From Bedellia somnulentella (lineage: Eukaryota; Arthropoda; Insecta; Lepidoptera; Bedelliidae): DNA of 64,000 nucleotides. The translations under genes and the position numbers were made by a program. The DNA lies in the NCBI GenBank assembly GCA_963576735.1, contig OY755197.1:2740501-2804500 (forward strand), in the 5' to 3' direction. This document shows positions 11,357 to 21,564 of the stretch, in pieces (the stretch's first letter is position 1; each line of letters begins with the position of its first letter). The notes beneath the pieces are model-generated. The model saw nothing but the letters and a program-made list of their open reading frames with translations, was not told the origin of the DNA and made no database searches.

Positions 11357-11935
11357 TATGCTCACGCCATTAATTCCAGGGGTAGTTAGGTAGGTAGGGG
11401 TTCCATTTCATAGGGGTAGGCAGATATGTATAGGCAATTATATTCATACATACATACATATACTCACGCTATTATTTCCGATTGGGGTAGGTAAATACGT
11501 TTTATCACATACATGCAAATTATATTATATTATATATACTCACGCCATTACTTCCCATCGGAGAAGGCAGGTACGTTTAATTACATACATACGCGCATAT
11601 ACTCACGCTTTTACTTCCGCTTGTGGTAAGCAGATAATTTTAATTGCATACATACATACTTAAACTCCCGCCATTTTTCCGTAAGGGGTAGGCAGATACG
11701 TATTGTTTCAAATATGCATACTTACACTCACGCCATCACTTCCCGTGGGGGTAGGCACAGGCGTATAATTACATACATGCATACATATACTCACGCCATT
11801 ATTTCCCATTGGGGTAAGCAAATACGTTCAATCACATATATGCATACTTATACTAACGCCATTACCTCTCATTGGGGTAGGCTGAAACTATCGTTCGCCA
11901 CTTCGTACGACCCCGGCAAACTTTTTAATAAATAT
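11357..11935 (-). repeat. 63-bp minisatellite built from an RTE 3' end
   Basis: TACTCACG or close variants recur at about 11359, 11461, 11537, 11600, 11663, 11725, 11788 and 11851; the last six are 62-63 bp apart. Each unit is the RTE terminus (ACTCACGCCATTATTTCCCA, GGGGTAGGCA) plus an ACATACATAC-type tail. The array runs at its right end into a longer RTE 3' piece (CTGAAACTATCGTTCGCCAC). Confidence 0.85.
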
Positions 11936-12208
11936 GCTTTTATTTTTAAGTCATATAGGAGTTCCCGCCTATTTAATATTTTGTGTGATATATGACGTAA
12001 AAATATTTGGAAAAGGTTGTGTACATGAATAGGATATATGTAAGTATAGTAGCGAAAGAGATATATAGACGCAATGTGTCGTCGTTTATTGAATGAGAGT
12101 GGGATAGTCCATAAGAGAGTTTGATAGAGAGCGTTTTAAAAAAAAGACGGGAGCAATTTCGTACGACCGCCCGCAAAAATCGCGCGCGCGAATGATTCAG
12201 AAACTGAA

Positions 12209-12308
12209 ATCGGTGTAGTGGAATAACAAGCGTCTGTGGCCTTCTGCGGCAGTGACTGTGAAGGACCTCCGATTTCAGCAACGATAAAAGTGTAATGGAA
12301 TAAGCTCT
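12209..12308. repeat. Right arm of fold-back MITE
   Basis: GTAGTGGAATAACAAGCGTC through ATGGAATAAGCTCT matches the right arm of the compact 233-bp copy at 30240-30472. Confidence 0.75.
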
Positions 12309-12754
12309 TAAGCGACCACCTAGTGAAACGAGTCCTGGCCGGCAATGTGAACGGTCAGCGATCAACTATTTGTATATGCATCTCTTTTGTTTACACGGAA
12401 TGTATATCTATTTGTACGCTTTTTGAGCGAGAAAATCGCCGATAGTTAGTCGTTCTCTCGCCGTCGGTGGGACAAATGCCTTACAACGGAAAATCTTGAT
12501 AGCATGTCTCAAGAGCAAATCAGAGATGGCATTGCCCCGAATGCACATGTAAACAAAAGAAAGAAGATAACTCTGGCACCCCTGTGCGATTTATAGTTTC
12601 TGCTCCCCTGAACAACACCTTCGCCAAGAACGAAAACGACAACGTAAACCGGGTTGGAGGGAGTAACGATTAAGCAAACAAATACTAAATTCACAATGAA
12701 ACTACAACAGCAACAACAAATAACAAAGACAATAACATCAACTACAGACGATAA

Positions 12755-13395
12755 GTGCTAAGAATTCAAGAAGGAAATGAGAGAACTGGTGACTTCCCTA
12801 AAAAATCTCAAAAGAAACGACTTGATGTAATTAAACAAGATTTGCAAGAAATTAAGGAAGTCAACCAACACATACACAACTCAACAGCTATCTTAACGGA
12901 CCAAAACTCTGTCCTTAAGCAGAGAGTAGATGAACTAGAAGATGAATCAAGAAGAAACAGAGACTATATACATATTCTGGAGAATAAACTTGAAGATGTG
13001 CAAATAGGAGCCCGGAAATCCCATTTTGAAATGAAGGACGTTCCCAAGATTAATTTGGAATCAAAGCAGGATATATACAGAGTGAGAAGTAAAAATCCTG
13101 AAAAAAAGATAACGCCGATAGAGTAGTACAAACTAATTCAGCAATTCTTAAAAACGAGGTTTTAAAGATGGCGAAGATCTTCAACGCGAAATCTCAAAAT
13201 AAACTATGCGCTAAGCATCTAGGACTCAAATCGCAAGAAGATACTCCAATCTTTCTTTCCGAACACCTCACCCCTAAAGGATCACGCCTCTGTATTCTGG
13301 CACGTGACCTGGCCAGATCAAGGCCAAAAGGAAAATACAACAATCATTAATATCCAAACGGAACAACAAGTTCAGAGACTTTTTCAAGATAAATG
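12755..13395 (+). pseudogene. LINE ORF1 pseudogene (coiled coil, FP-like end)
   Basis: Nucleic-acid-chaperone-type ORF1 of a CR1/Daphne-like LINE, now broken. The first part (12755-13126, 123 codons) has a coiled coil rich in E, K, Q and N with heptad-like spacing (DLQEIKEVNQHIHNSTAIL, then VDELEDESRRNRDYIHILEN). A second open piece (13168-13350) carries KHLGLKSQEDTPIFLSEHLT and LARDLARSRPKG, typical of the FP-type C-terminal domain seen in insect LINE ORF1 proteins. A last bit, IQTEQQVQRLFQDK then stop, lies at about 13354-13395 in another frame. Deletions and frameshifts separate the pieces. Family assignment is from motif memory. Confidence 0.75.
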
Positions 13396-13779
13396 ACTAG
13401 ATTGTTTAAATATTAACACCTACATTTTTATAAATACACTCTACCTATTATGCTACTTTGTTCTCCCATATTATTATAATAAGAAACATTACAACACTCA
13501 GACACACACATACACAAATAATATTTGTAAAACACAAAAAACCACACTTCACACTCAATAACTTACTATTATCACATTCACTGTCATACTCATACTGATC
13601 ACGGTATTGTATTCTTTCCAATTTGCATTAGCTAAACTGTTTCAACCTCAAAAAACCATAAACCGACACACAATATATATGTCACAATCACACTAGAAAA
13701 CTTTCATACATACTAAATACTCAAAGCCTCGTATAACTACAATTTTATAACAGAGACAAGTTGCACCGTTTTTATATAT
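13396..13779 (+). repeat. LINE sequence between ORF1 and ORF2
   Basis: AT- and CA-rich non-coding stretch continuing the LINE that starts at ORF1. It is cut at 13780 by the long-TIR element, and the LINE resumes at 15662 with ORF2. Confidence 0.6.
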
Positions 13780-14295
13780 GTCGCAGGAAAATCGTCAAAC
13801 TCGTTAACTTATAAGTTTCCTAGGAAACTTGTAAGTTGACGGAAATCCGTCAAACAGCATGCGAATTTACATCTTACCTGATAGGTTTTAGGAAACTTGT
13901 AAAATAAGGAACTCACCTCAGGAAAATTGTAAGTGGGGATCATTTTTGACAAGTTTCCTAGTTTTGAATTTATAATTTAGGAAATTTGTAAGCCTCCTAA
14001 TGGCTGCTAGTGAAATTGTTAATAGAACCAGTTACTTATGATGATTGGTTAAGGAGTGAGTTGAGTAAAGAAAAAAGCATCAATTTAAAGTAATGACAAT
14101 GTTTTGATATTTTCAAATATAAATGAGGAACTGGACTAAGAATGGTTTCCTAGCCTTTAGCTTACGTAATAATAAACGAAAACTACGAATAATTTAATAC
14201 GATGACGAATTTTTACACTAGTTTCCATTCGTTTTGCAACCAACCTTCTGACTTGCTTTTCATACACTCACATCAAAGTAGCGAATTACTACTAA

Positions 14296-14779
14296 AGCGG
14301 CCAGTACACAATGGCGGACGATGGCCCACTGCTCGCCATCGCCACTGTGTACAGGGGGCAATGGTGCATGATGGCGGACAATTGCCGATCGTGGCGCGCA
14401 ATGGCGAAGTTGTCGGTTTTTCGGGCACACTTCAAAGGAATCGTGGCGTAGCATGGCCGGTGGTGTTTCCACAGTGGGCCATTGTTTAGTTCGTCACCGG
14501 CCGCTCATAGATACTTATACTTTTTTGGAATATTTTATTGCAAAATGTATTTATAATCACTATATGACGTAAAAATAACATAAATAGCGCCATTAATAAA
14601 ATAAATTACATACATAATAATTCATAAATAGCTGCCGCCATAATTACTTCGACGTCCGTCGCAAGTGGATTGCCAGGCAGTAATGAGCAATGGGCCATTG
14701 TGTGAACACCAATTGATCGTGGCCTACAATTGCCAATTGCGAAGCGTGGCCCATCACTGGCCATTGTGTACTGGCCGCT
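14296..14779. mobile_element. 484-bp MITE, copy 2, TAA target
   Basis: Same TIRs as the copy at 10720 (AGCGGCCAGTACACAATGGC). It is flanked by TAA at 14293-14295 and 14780-14782. It differs from copy 1 by a 10-bp shorter CAATGGC run and scattered substitutions. It is nested in the long-TIR element. Confidence 0.9.
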
Positions 14780-14917
14780 TAAAATCAGAAGGTGGCGCTG
14801 GGTATGCGGCCACTTCACCTAACAATCACTTAAAAAGCCTTTGGTATCCTCTTAGGACAACTGCGGGATAAAATATTATGAATGCAGTAAATTTGTAAGA
14901 GTTTAAAATCTTACAAG

Positions 14918-15139
14918 CATCGGTTAAGAATAGCATTAACATGTTTCTGGCGGTAACCTATAAAAATGGATGTCATTGGAGGCGATGCGGTTGGAGACCT
15001 ATCTCCAATAATGTTTACATTAAATTACAATCTTTTCCCCTTTAACTTCCAAAAGTAGCTAAGAAATTTCTTATTCCGACAGTCAGGCTACCCACCCTTT
15101 CTAGGGAGTTATTGCCGCAAGTATAGGTATGTATGTATC
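14918..15139 (+). repeat. SINE-A copy, decayed
   Basis: CGGTTAAGAATAGCATTAAC to GCCGCAAGTATAGGTATGTA, with a central deletion. It sits inside the long-TIR element, so it is younger than that element or travelled with it. Confidence 0.75.
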
Positions 15140-15671
15140 GGTATAAAAACGCTCTTTAAAAAAACTATATTACAATAAAGTATCACGACACGATATATAC
15201 TCAAACAATTTATTTTTAATAAATACTATTAAAACTTTTTAATTTTATGTCAGTAACAGCAAATAATAGCAAATTAATAGATTAGCATTAATAAAGCAAG
15301 GAAAATATTAGTTTCGATTGTCGACTTGACAAGACGCGCGAATGCGTCACGTCACGTGACCGCCGCCAGCCAATCCGCATTCACTAACCTCCCTCTCTCC
15401 GCGCCGTCAGCGCTGCATTGACAACTTTCCTAGCGGGATTCAGGAAACTTGTTAAGTTCCTAAAATACAGAATTTTAAACTCGGAAACTTGTCAAAAATG
15501 ATCCCCACTTACAATTTTCCTGAAGTGAGTTCGTTATTTTACAAGTTCCCTAAAACCTATCAGGTAAGATGTAAATTCGTTTGCTGTTTGACGGATTTCC
15601 GTCAACTTACAAGTTTCCTAGGAAACTTATAAGTTAACTAGTTTGACGATTTTCCTGCGACATATACATAA

Positions 15672-16401
15672 ATGGATAATATAACAAAAACGATAAAAGA
15701 CATAGATACCATGGAGGTGGCATTCTCTTGTTTATTTGATCCAGAGGATCTTACAAAACAAACAACAACAAATAATACGGACTTGCTTGACACTTGTTTT
15801 ACAGAATGTTAGAAGTATATACCATAATTATGATGAATTTATCACAACTTTATCTAATTTTAGATTTGAAACGGACATAATTATTCTAACAGAATGTAGA
15901 CTAAATGATAACAGGCTCCTACCACATTTGCAAGGATACGACATTTACTATACGACCGTTTATCAAAATCAAAACGATGGTGTAGTTATTTATATTAAGA
16001 CCGCATTAAAACATAAAGTAAAACTTACACACGCATCTTGTTTACAAGTTAATGCATTAGACACTTCGATTTTGGGTACTTATAGATCCCCATCTAATAA
16101 AAATGCAGAACCATTTATAAATTCTTTGCAGCAACATATTGCTTCTCTTACAACTATAAGTCTCGTTGTCTCTGGTGATGTAAAAATTTACATACGACTT
16201 AAAGATGAGGAACCTACATATGAACGCAACAACCGTATGTTATATTTAAATATGTTATCTGGATTTGGAATACTTGCTGGTCATACTATTAAAACAAATG
16301 ATAAAAATTGTTTAGATCACATGATGATCAAATTGAAAAGATCAAAATACCTAGCCTCCATAGCTGTACTAGAAACAAGTATAACAGTGAATCCAAAGTG
16401 A
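15672..16401 (+). pseudogene. LINE ORF2 endonuclease domain, RT deleted
   Basis: ORF2 seems to start at ATG 15672 (MDNITKTIKDIDTMEVAFSC). It reads to a stop near 15810, then needs a frameshift to continue into QNVRSIYHNYDEF, IIILTECRLNDNRL, VVSGDVKIY and CLDHMMIKL. These are the N-terminal to C-terminal landmarks of an APE-type endonuclease (the catalytic E in TECR, the D of SGDVK, the DH pair). The usual acidic and histidine sites look partly altered. After VLETSITVNPK the frame ends and the reverse transcriptase is absent: the DNA passes almost directly to a 3' UTR. It is probably the same element as the ORF1 at 12.8 kb. Confidence 0.8.
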
Positions 16402-16880
16402 CTATAACTAAATGGTTTAAACTAAAAACTTTTGAGGAAACAGAGACTATACTAGAAATAATAATTTAAATATGAATACTTATCTAATAATATTACTATT
16501 TATATTTTTTATTTACACATGTACGCGCACGCGCACACAGAAACAGACACACGCACACACACGCGCCCACACACACGTACGCTCATACATGCACACACTC
16601 ACTTAAAATCGTTTGTTACGTAACTTTATATAACAATATAATATAATAATAGTAGCTTTCTGTATTAACTAACCTAGGCGTAAGGAAGATAAAATAACCT
16701 AATTTTAATTTATGTTGTAATGATTTTTAATTTTATTTATTTTTAATTATTTCCTTTTACATTTTCTATGGAAGAGTGGGTTTTTCTAACAAGGCTTTAA
16801 GCTTAAAAGAAGACCCCAATCAATTGTTTGTAAATACTTGTTTTTTACAAATAAAAGAATTTTGAATTTCTGAATTTTGA
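16402..16880 (+). repeat. 3' UTR of the split LINE
   Basis: Contains a CA/CG-rich microsatellite (about 16518-16602), then TTTTCTATGGAAGAGTGGGT and an AATAAAAG signal. It ends in GAATTTTGAATT-type repeats, consistent with a LINE 3' terminus. Confidence 0.65.
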
Positions 16881-17165
16881 ATTATGAACTACCGAGGTGC
16901 TCTAGCCTAGCCTAAATAGTGTAATATTCCATGGCAAACGTTAGCGACGTTAATAAGTGTATGTGGTTAAAATGTATAGGATATTTCAAAAAAAATAATA
17001 CATGTTCTGTTAGCCAAATATGTGGATGGTAATGTTAGTAAGACCATTTAAGAGATATTTAGAGAGGAAAAATCAGCTCGTTTAACTAGGACAGAGAACG
17101 GGACCGGGTCCTAAATTCTAGTCTCTCCCTATCCCAATTAAAAATAATGGAGTGAGTATATGTAT
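16881..17165 (+). repeat. Repeat E, forward copy (RTE-like tail)
   Basis: ACTACCGAGGTGCTCTAGCC at one end, AGGACAGAGAACGGGACCGG in the middle, and GGAGTGAGTATATGTATG at the other. An inverted copy is at 18084-18371. The shared RTE-type tail suggests another RTE-mobilised short family or an RTE 3' UTR variant. Confidence 0.7.
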
Positions 17166-17260
17166 GAACATTTATACAGTTTACGACTTTAATACATCAT
17201 TCAACTTGAAAAAAATACATAAAATTATTAAATGCTACAAATTAACAATGTTTTAACGAT

Positions 17261-17505
17261 ACATACATACATATACTCACGGTTATAAATCCCTAGAAGG
17301 GGTAGCCAGAGCTAAGGAGTTAGAAATTCCTCAGCCACTTTTGGAAGTTGCGTGGGGAAAAGATGGTAAAACAAAGGTTGTTGGTGATGGGTCTCCAACC
17401 GCATCGCCCAAAAATCCCTTAAAAGCCCCAATACCGTTAGTCGCCTCTTACGTACACCCACCGGAAGAAATGGGGTAGTGCTATTCTAAGCCGACACTAC
17501 ACAGC
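17261..17505 (-). repeat. SINE-A copy, full length
   Basis: Clean reverse copy from the ACATACATACATATACTCAC tail to CCGACACTACACAGC. Confidence 0.92.
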
Positions 17506-17860
17506 CAAACATGCATAAATACTAAATAACTAAATATTCTATATCAAATTTCCTTGAAATAAAATGTTTCATAGCGTCACTTAATACGTTGTATAACTTA
17601 ATTGCCATTTAATCTGAATTACGCCCACAAATTGCCCAACACTTTGCGACGGAATATTAACACTGCATTTTATGATTACCTTGTTGAGGTCTATTAGGGC
17701 GAGGATTTTCATTAAATAACTCAATAACGGCGAATTATTATGGAAAAATAACAACATTTCAAACATGTACAGATAGGGATGTGGTAGAATTTTATGTTTA
17801 TTAAATGTGTCTTTTAAGTCAGCGCCATACAATATTTTTATGCATTATTTTTTATACATT
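17506..17860. other. Unassigned stretch
   Basis: An 83-codon reverse frame (17581-17832) has no recognised motif and no splice or promoter support, so it is not called as a gene. Confidence 0.4.
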
Positions 17861-17930
17861 GCGGTGTAGTGTTGGCTTTGAAAAACACTACCCATTTCTT
17901 CCCATAGATGTTGAATTATAGGCCGAATAA
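17861..17930 (+). repeat. SINE-A 5' fragment
   Basis: GCGGTGTAGTGTTGGCTTTG and a short continuation only. Confidence 0.65.
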
Positions 17931-17947
17931 TACCATAAAGTAAAATA

Positions 17948-18065
17948 AATCCAAATGGCGATAGGGCTGCCCCCAATCACGTGACTACACTGTCCAAGCC
18001 AAACGTGGGTACTCTTAACACCAGGTGACGATGTCACATGATGTTCAGAAATATAAGTACTTCAA
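17948..18065 (+). repeat. SINE-B central fragment
   Basis: CGATAGGGCTGCCCCCAATC through TGATGTTCAGAAATATAAGT; head and tail are missing. Confidence 0.8.
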
Positions 18066-18083
18066 TAGAACAATTGAATTCGA

Positions 18084-18371
18084 GTTATACTCACGCCCTC
18101 ATTACCACTAGGGTAGGCAGAGACCACCCGCTTCGCACACCAGCTTAGGACCCGTTCCCGTTCTCTGTCCTAGTTAAACGAGCTGATTTTTCCTCTCTAA
18201 ATATCTCATAAATGGTCTTACTGACATTACCATCCACATATTTGGCTAACAATACATGTATTATTTTTTTTGAAATATACTATACATTTTAAGCACATAC
18301 ACTAGCCATGGATAATTTAGTAATTACACTATTTAGGCTAGGCTAAAGCACCTCGGTAGTTCAAAATTCAA
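18084..18371 (-). repeat. Repeat E, inverted copy
   Basis: Reverse complement of the 16881-17165 repeat, from TATACTCACGCCCTCATTAC to GCACCTCGGTAGTTCAAAAT. Similarity includes the GAATTTTGAA stretch outside the repeat. Confidence 0.75.
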
Positions 18372-18609
18372 AAATCGCAATTGTCTAAAAATAGTCTCAT
18401 CTATGAACACAGACCATTTACTCGAGTAAACAATATTGTACGAAATATCAAGTCTCCACAAAATTACGTGAGATTGCATTTCATATACGGACGAGTATCA
18501 TACGAGTCAATATTGTATTTCCATCGGACAGACGATAAACTTGTAATATTGTTTAATATTAGCTCCTCAAACATTACTTACGTACTATGTTATTGACATT
18601 TATGCTTAA

Positions 18610-18846
18610 TGCTGTGTAGTGCCAGTTTAGAATATCACTACCCCATTTCTTCCCATGGGTGATCGTAAGAGGCGATTATGGGTATAGGGGCTTTTAAGGG
18701 ATATTTGGGCGATGCAGTTGGAGACTCATACCCAAAAACATTTATTTAACAATCTTTCCCCACACTTAATTTTCCAAAAGTAGCTGAAGAATTTTCTGAT
18801 TCTGAAGCTCTGGCTACCCCTTTTAGGGATTTATAGCCGTGAGTTT
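18610..18846 (+). repeat. SINE-A copy, tailless
   Basis: TGCTGTGTAGTGCCAGTTTA to TTTATAGCCGTGAGTTTCTG. The TATG tail is lost. Confidence 0.88.
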
Positions 18847-18892
18847 CTGTGAACGTGCTCAATGTACAACGTACAACATACTAATCTCATCA

Positions 18893-19012
18893 TTTAAAGG
18901 TTGTCTGGAAGAGATTGCTTTTAGCCATAAGACCGCCAATTGTACTTCTATTTAAGAAATAATCTGTGTAAAATGTCTTTATCTGTGACGTACAATAAAG
19001 AGTTTTCTATTC
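18893..19012 (+). repeat. 3' end of an unnamed LINE (type J)
   Basis: TGTCTGGAAGAGATTGCTTT, AAGACCGCCAATTGTACTTC and ACAATAAAGAGTTTTCTATT. Related ends recur at 29440, 40968, 49003, 49690, 56262 and 57043. The AATAAAG signal with a short A/T-rich end marks a LINE 3' terminus of uncertain clade. Confidence 0.65.
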
Positions 19013-21052
19013 TATCCTATTCTGTTCTGCAGTCTGACTTCCATTACAAATTTCCATCAGAATCCGAAATAATTCTGGTATTAAAGTTTCTAAAATAAAG
19101 TTTGTATCTAAAATCGAGCAACAAAAAATAAAACTATCACACATGTTCAATTCACAAATTGTATCATCTACGTAGCTCTATTTATTTTCTTAATTATTTA
19201 TTGCTAAAACACATGTAGACTCTCCCAATGTGTCAACGCGGAATAGTCCACTCTGTCTACTAAAACATTCCACAAGATTATTGAATAAGCACTCTAATAA
19301 CTGCTATTTAAAACATGAATTCAGAAACAAAAACTATTTTCATAAACTTCGAGTTTATTGTAAATTATTCATATTAAATAAACTTTTTGGAATTGAGCCA
19401 AACTTAAGATGGCGCGAGGCGTGTCGCGTAATAGGGTGACACTCATAAAAAAGAATATGGAATTAAATATTAATGTAAAACTGGATTAAACTTCTGCGGG
19501 ATTTAAATCCGTGAGTAAAAGTTAGAATTAAGGTAATTGTAATATTTTAGGGAAAAACTTAAATATTTAGTTTGGCTGTATAGTATGACATTCTTGTTAT
19601 TTTTTATGGATTCCTCTATTATTGGCACCTAAAATCATCGAAAACCTGACAAAGGTCATACAAAATGTTACAATTTGATGTCAAGTATAGCAGCTTTATG
19701 TCTCTGTATATAAATACGAGAATAATAAAAAAAAAACCATAAATCCTGGGTCGATCAAACATGTCATTTATATATTGAACATTTTCTAAATACCTTCTAG
19801 TTTTTAATTATTCAAAATTGTTTTAACAGTAATCATAGAGCGCAGAACAGAACATTTTCTCTGAAATCATAGACACCCCACCGTGTGTACTACAGTCTAC
19901 GAAACAAAATGAATCACAAACACTGAAGCGTATTCCTAAAAAACGTAAACAGCGTATTGTGCCAAATAGCTGAACTCTGAACAGTTTATCCACTCTTTGA
20001 CCCTGGTGTTGGAACTTTAAATATATTACACGGTTTTAAGCGGATTTTGATCATGGCAATGAAATCTGCTCGTTTGGTTTGCAAACTCATTGGCATAATG
20101 TTTTGCGTTATCTATTCGCATTTTGTTACATGCATTTGTGTTTGTGAGAGTTTGTGCGATATGTTTTGTAATAATTATGACCGCATCGCTCTTTAATCAC
20201 TTAAATATATATTATAAATTAACTAATAACAAAATATAACTTTATTAATAATAAAGTTATATTTTGTTATTGTTTAAATAGTCTTAGGTGTAATAAGTTT
20301 TTTTTTAGTTTAGTCAGGAACAGTCTGAAAACCAGCGCTGTAAACTAGCACCAATGTTGCTGTTTGCAGCAAATGCTGAGATTGTTCCTTTTTGCCGTGT
20401 TGTTATTTAATACATGTAAACATTATTTTGTTAAAATTTGTAAATTTTTAAGGCAAATAAACAGTTTTTCAATTTTAATAATAAACCGTAATTTCCTAAG
20501 AAGTAATTTATGGGACCGGCGGAAAGAAATGTTATGTATTGCTATTGTCAGCACTAACACACAGCAAAATTAAATGTTTGTATTATACTTTTTGTATTAT
20601 AGCTTTGACTAAAAATCATCATACAAATACTGATTCGAGGCTACGTTCATTCTACTCCTTATCATGGGGTTAAATCATAGATACATACATTCCTTTGATC
20701 CATTAAATTAAAAGAAAAGTTCCTGAGCATTAGTAATTCTAAAACCAGTGAATTGATTTTTTTTGAAATAAAAATGAAAAGTCCTTCCCTTAAAAGTCAG
20801 TTCAAACAGACATATGACAACCTACCTTTGATAAAGCCTCGACTACCATTGTGCATAAAATCAATATATCATTTACGTACATGCAATTGCAATCAAGTGA
20901 TTAATGAAATGCCGTAAGCTCGATCACGGATTCTTGCAACTCAATTTGAGCTTTGATTGAGCCATACTGGGGCAATCATTTTAATTATAGCACTGAGATT
21001 TACTTTGCCATTCAAACACTGACTTAATCAAATATCAAGATTAAAAATATAT
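19013..21052. other. Two-kilobase stretch without recognised genes
   Basis: AT-rich, with a perfect palindrome at 20225-20271 and small frames (19230-19439, 20364-20573) that lack motifs. I see no SINE or LINE here; it is among the cleanest repeat-poor parts of the window. Confidence 0.45.
20225..20271. repeat. Perfect 23-bp palindrome with 1-base centre
   Basis: Left arm AATAACAAAATATAACTTTA plus TTA (20225-20247) and the exact complement at 20249-20271. It could be a tiny fold-back element or a cruciform; no flanking duplication was identified. Confidence 0.9.
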
Positions 21053-21098
21053 GCTGTGTGGAGTCGGCTTAGAATAGCATTACCTCATTTTTTCGTAT
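21053..21098 (+). repeat. SINE-A 5' fragment
   Basis: TGCTGTGTGGAGTCGGCTTA and about 25 further bases, directly followed by RTE sequence. Confidence 0.6.
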
Positions 21099-21125
21099 AG
21101 TAATGGCTGGATTCGTCATCAGCAT

Positions 21126-21564
21126 TTGATTGTTGATGTGATTGACTTTTATGTTGTTGATCAAGTGTTACTTGCATCGTCGTCGGTTGAAGAGTTGCAA
21201 GAGATGATGAATATTGCATGTGCGTCGCTTGAAAGAAAAGGAATGAGAGTGAATGTGGATAACTTATTTGCGAATACTTGTTATTGGCTTAGTTTAGTTG
21301 ATAACTGAATTTGTAAACACTTATTGTATTATTTAGCTGTAAGTATTCCGAACTAATAAATAAATAAATAAAACCAAAACCATGGTTTTTGAGAGAGAGG
21401 AGAATATGACTCAATGCGTGATTGAGATCAATGATAAGAAAGTGGAACAGGTGAAAGAGTTCGTATATCTGGGAAGTTTGTTTACTAGGGATGGAAAGTG
21501 TGATGAAGACATCGAGAGAAGAGTGAAAAAGGGTAATGCGGTAAATTGTATGCAAAGGTATTGA
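21126..21564 (+). pseudogene. RTE fragment 1, chimeric
   Basis: Encodes the stretch DQVLLASSSVEELQEMMNIA of the RTE polymerase. It is broken by about 110 bp of foreign sequence (about 21266-21375, ending in TAAATAAATAAATA), then resumes as MVFEREENMTQCVIEIN through DIERRVKKGNAVN. At about 21545 it joins abruptly to an upstream part of the RTE protein, so segments are out of order relative to an intact RTE. Confidence 0.75.

Larger units (their letters stand above)
10562..12308. mobile_element. Enlarged copy of the AGAGCTTATTCC fold-back family
   Basis: Ends are AGAGCTTATTCCATT and ATGGAATAAGCTCT, each flanked by TAA (10559-10561 and 12309-12311). The right arm matches the right arm of the compact copy at 30240-30472. 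The left arm is from a variant with CTGAATTCAGAC repeats. Its interior was enlarged by later insertions. Confidence 0.6.
10393..12475. mobile_element. Composite of nested MITEs, possible outer element
   Basis: Outer ends read TTGTCCCACC (about 10400) and GGTGGGACAA (about 12465-12474). AATGCCTTA lies just outside both, about 11 bp further out on the left. This could be an old hAT-like element with 8-9 bp duplication. The boundaries do not match exactly on the left, so this is a hypothesis. It holds the 10562-12308 element, a PIF-like MITE and the RTE-derived minisatellite. Confidence 0.4.
13780..15661. mobile_element. 1.9-kb DNA element with about 200-bp TIRs
   Basis: Left end GTCGCAGGAAAATCGTCAAA and its complement at the right end. 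The inverted repeat continues for about 200 bp (13780-13985 against 15455-15661) with few mismatches. The arms carry several AGGAAACTTGTAAG-type subterminal repeats. ATAT abuts both ends, so the target may be TA or ATAT. No transposase is visible; the inside holds a PIF-like MITE, a decayed SINE-A and a GC-rich patch at about 15330-15420. Superfamily unknown. Confidence 0.8.

Noticed and set aside
11714..11995. 93-codon frame with HTYTHAI repeats
   Set aside because: The protein repeats mirror the 63-bp minisatellite; it is a by-product of the tandem array.
16518..16602. CA/CG-rich repeat considered as Z-DNA or regulatory site
   Set aside because: The same CA-rich patch occurs at equivalent places in other LINE 3' UTRs (23.95 and 46.7 kb), so it is a family feature.
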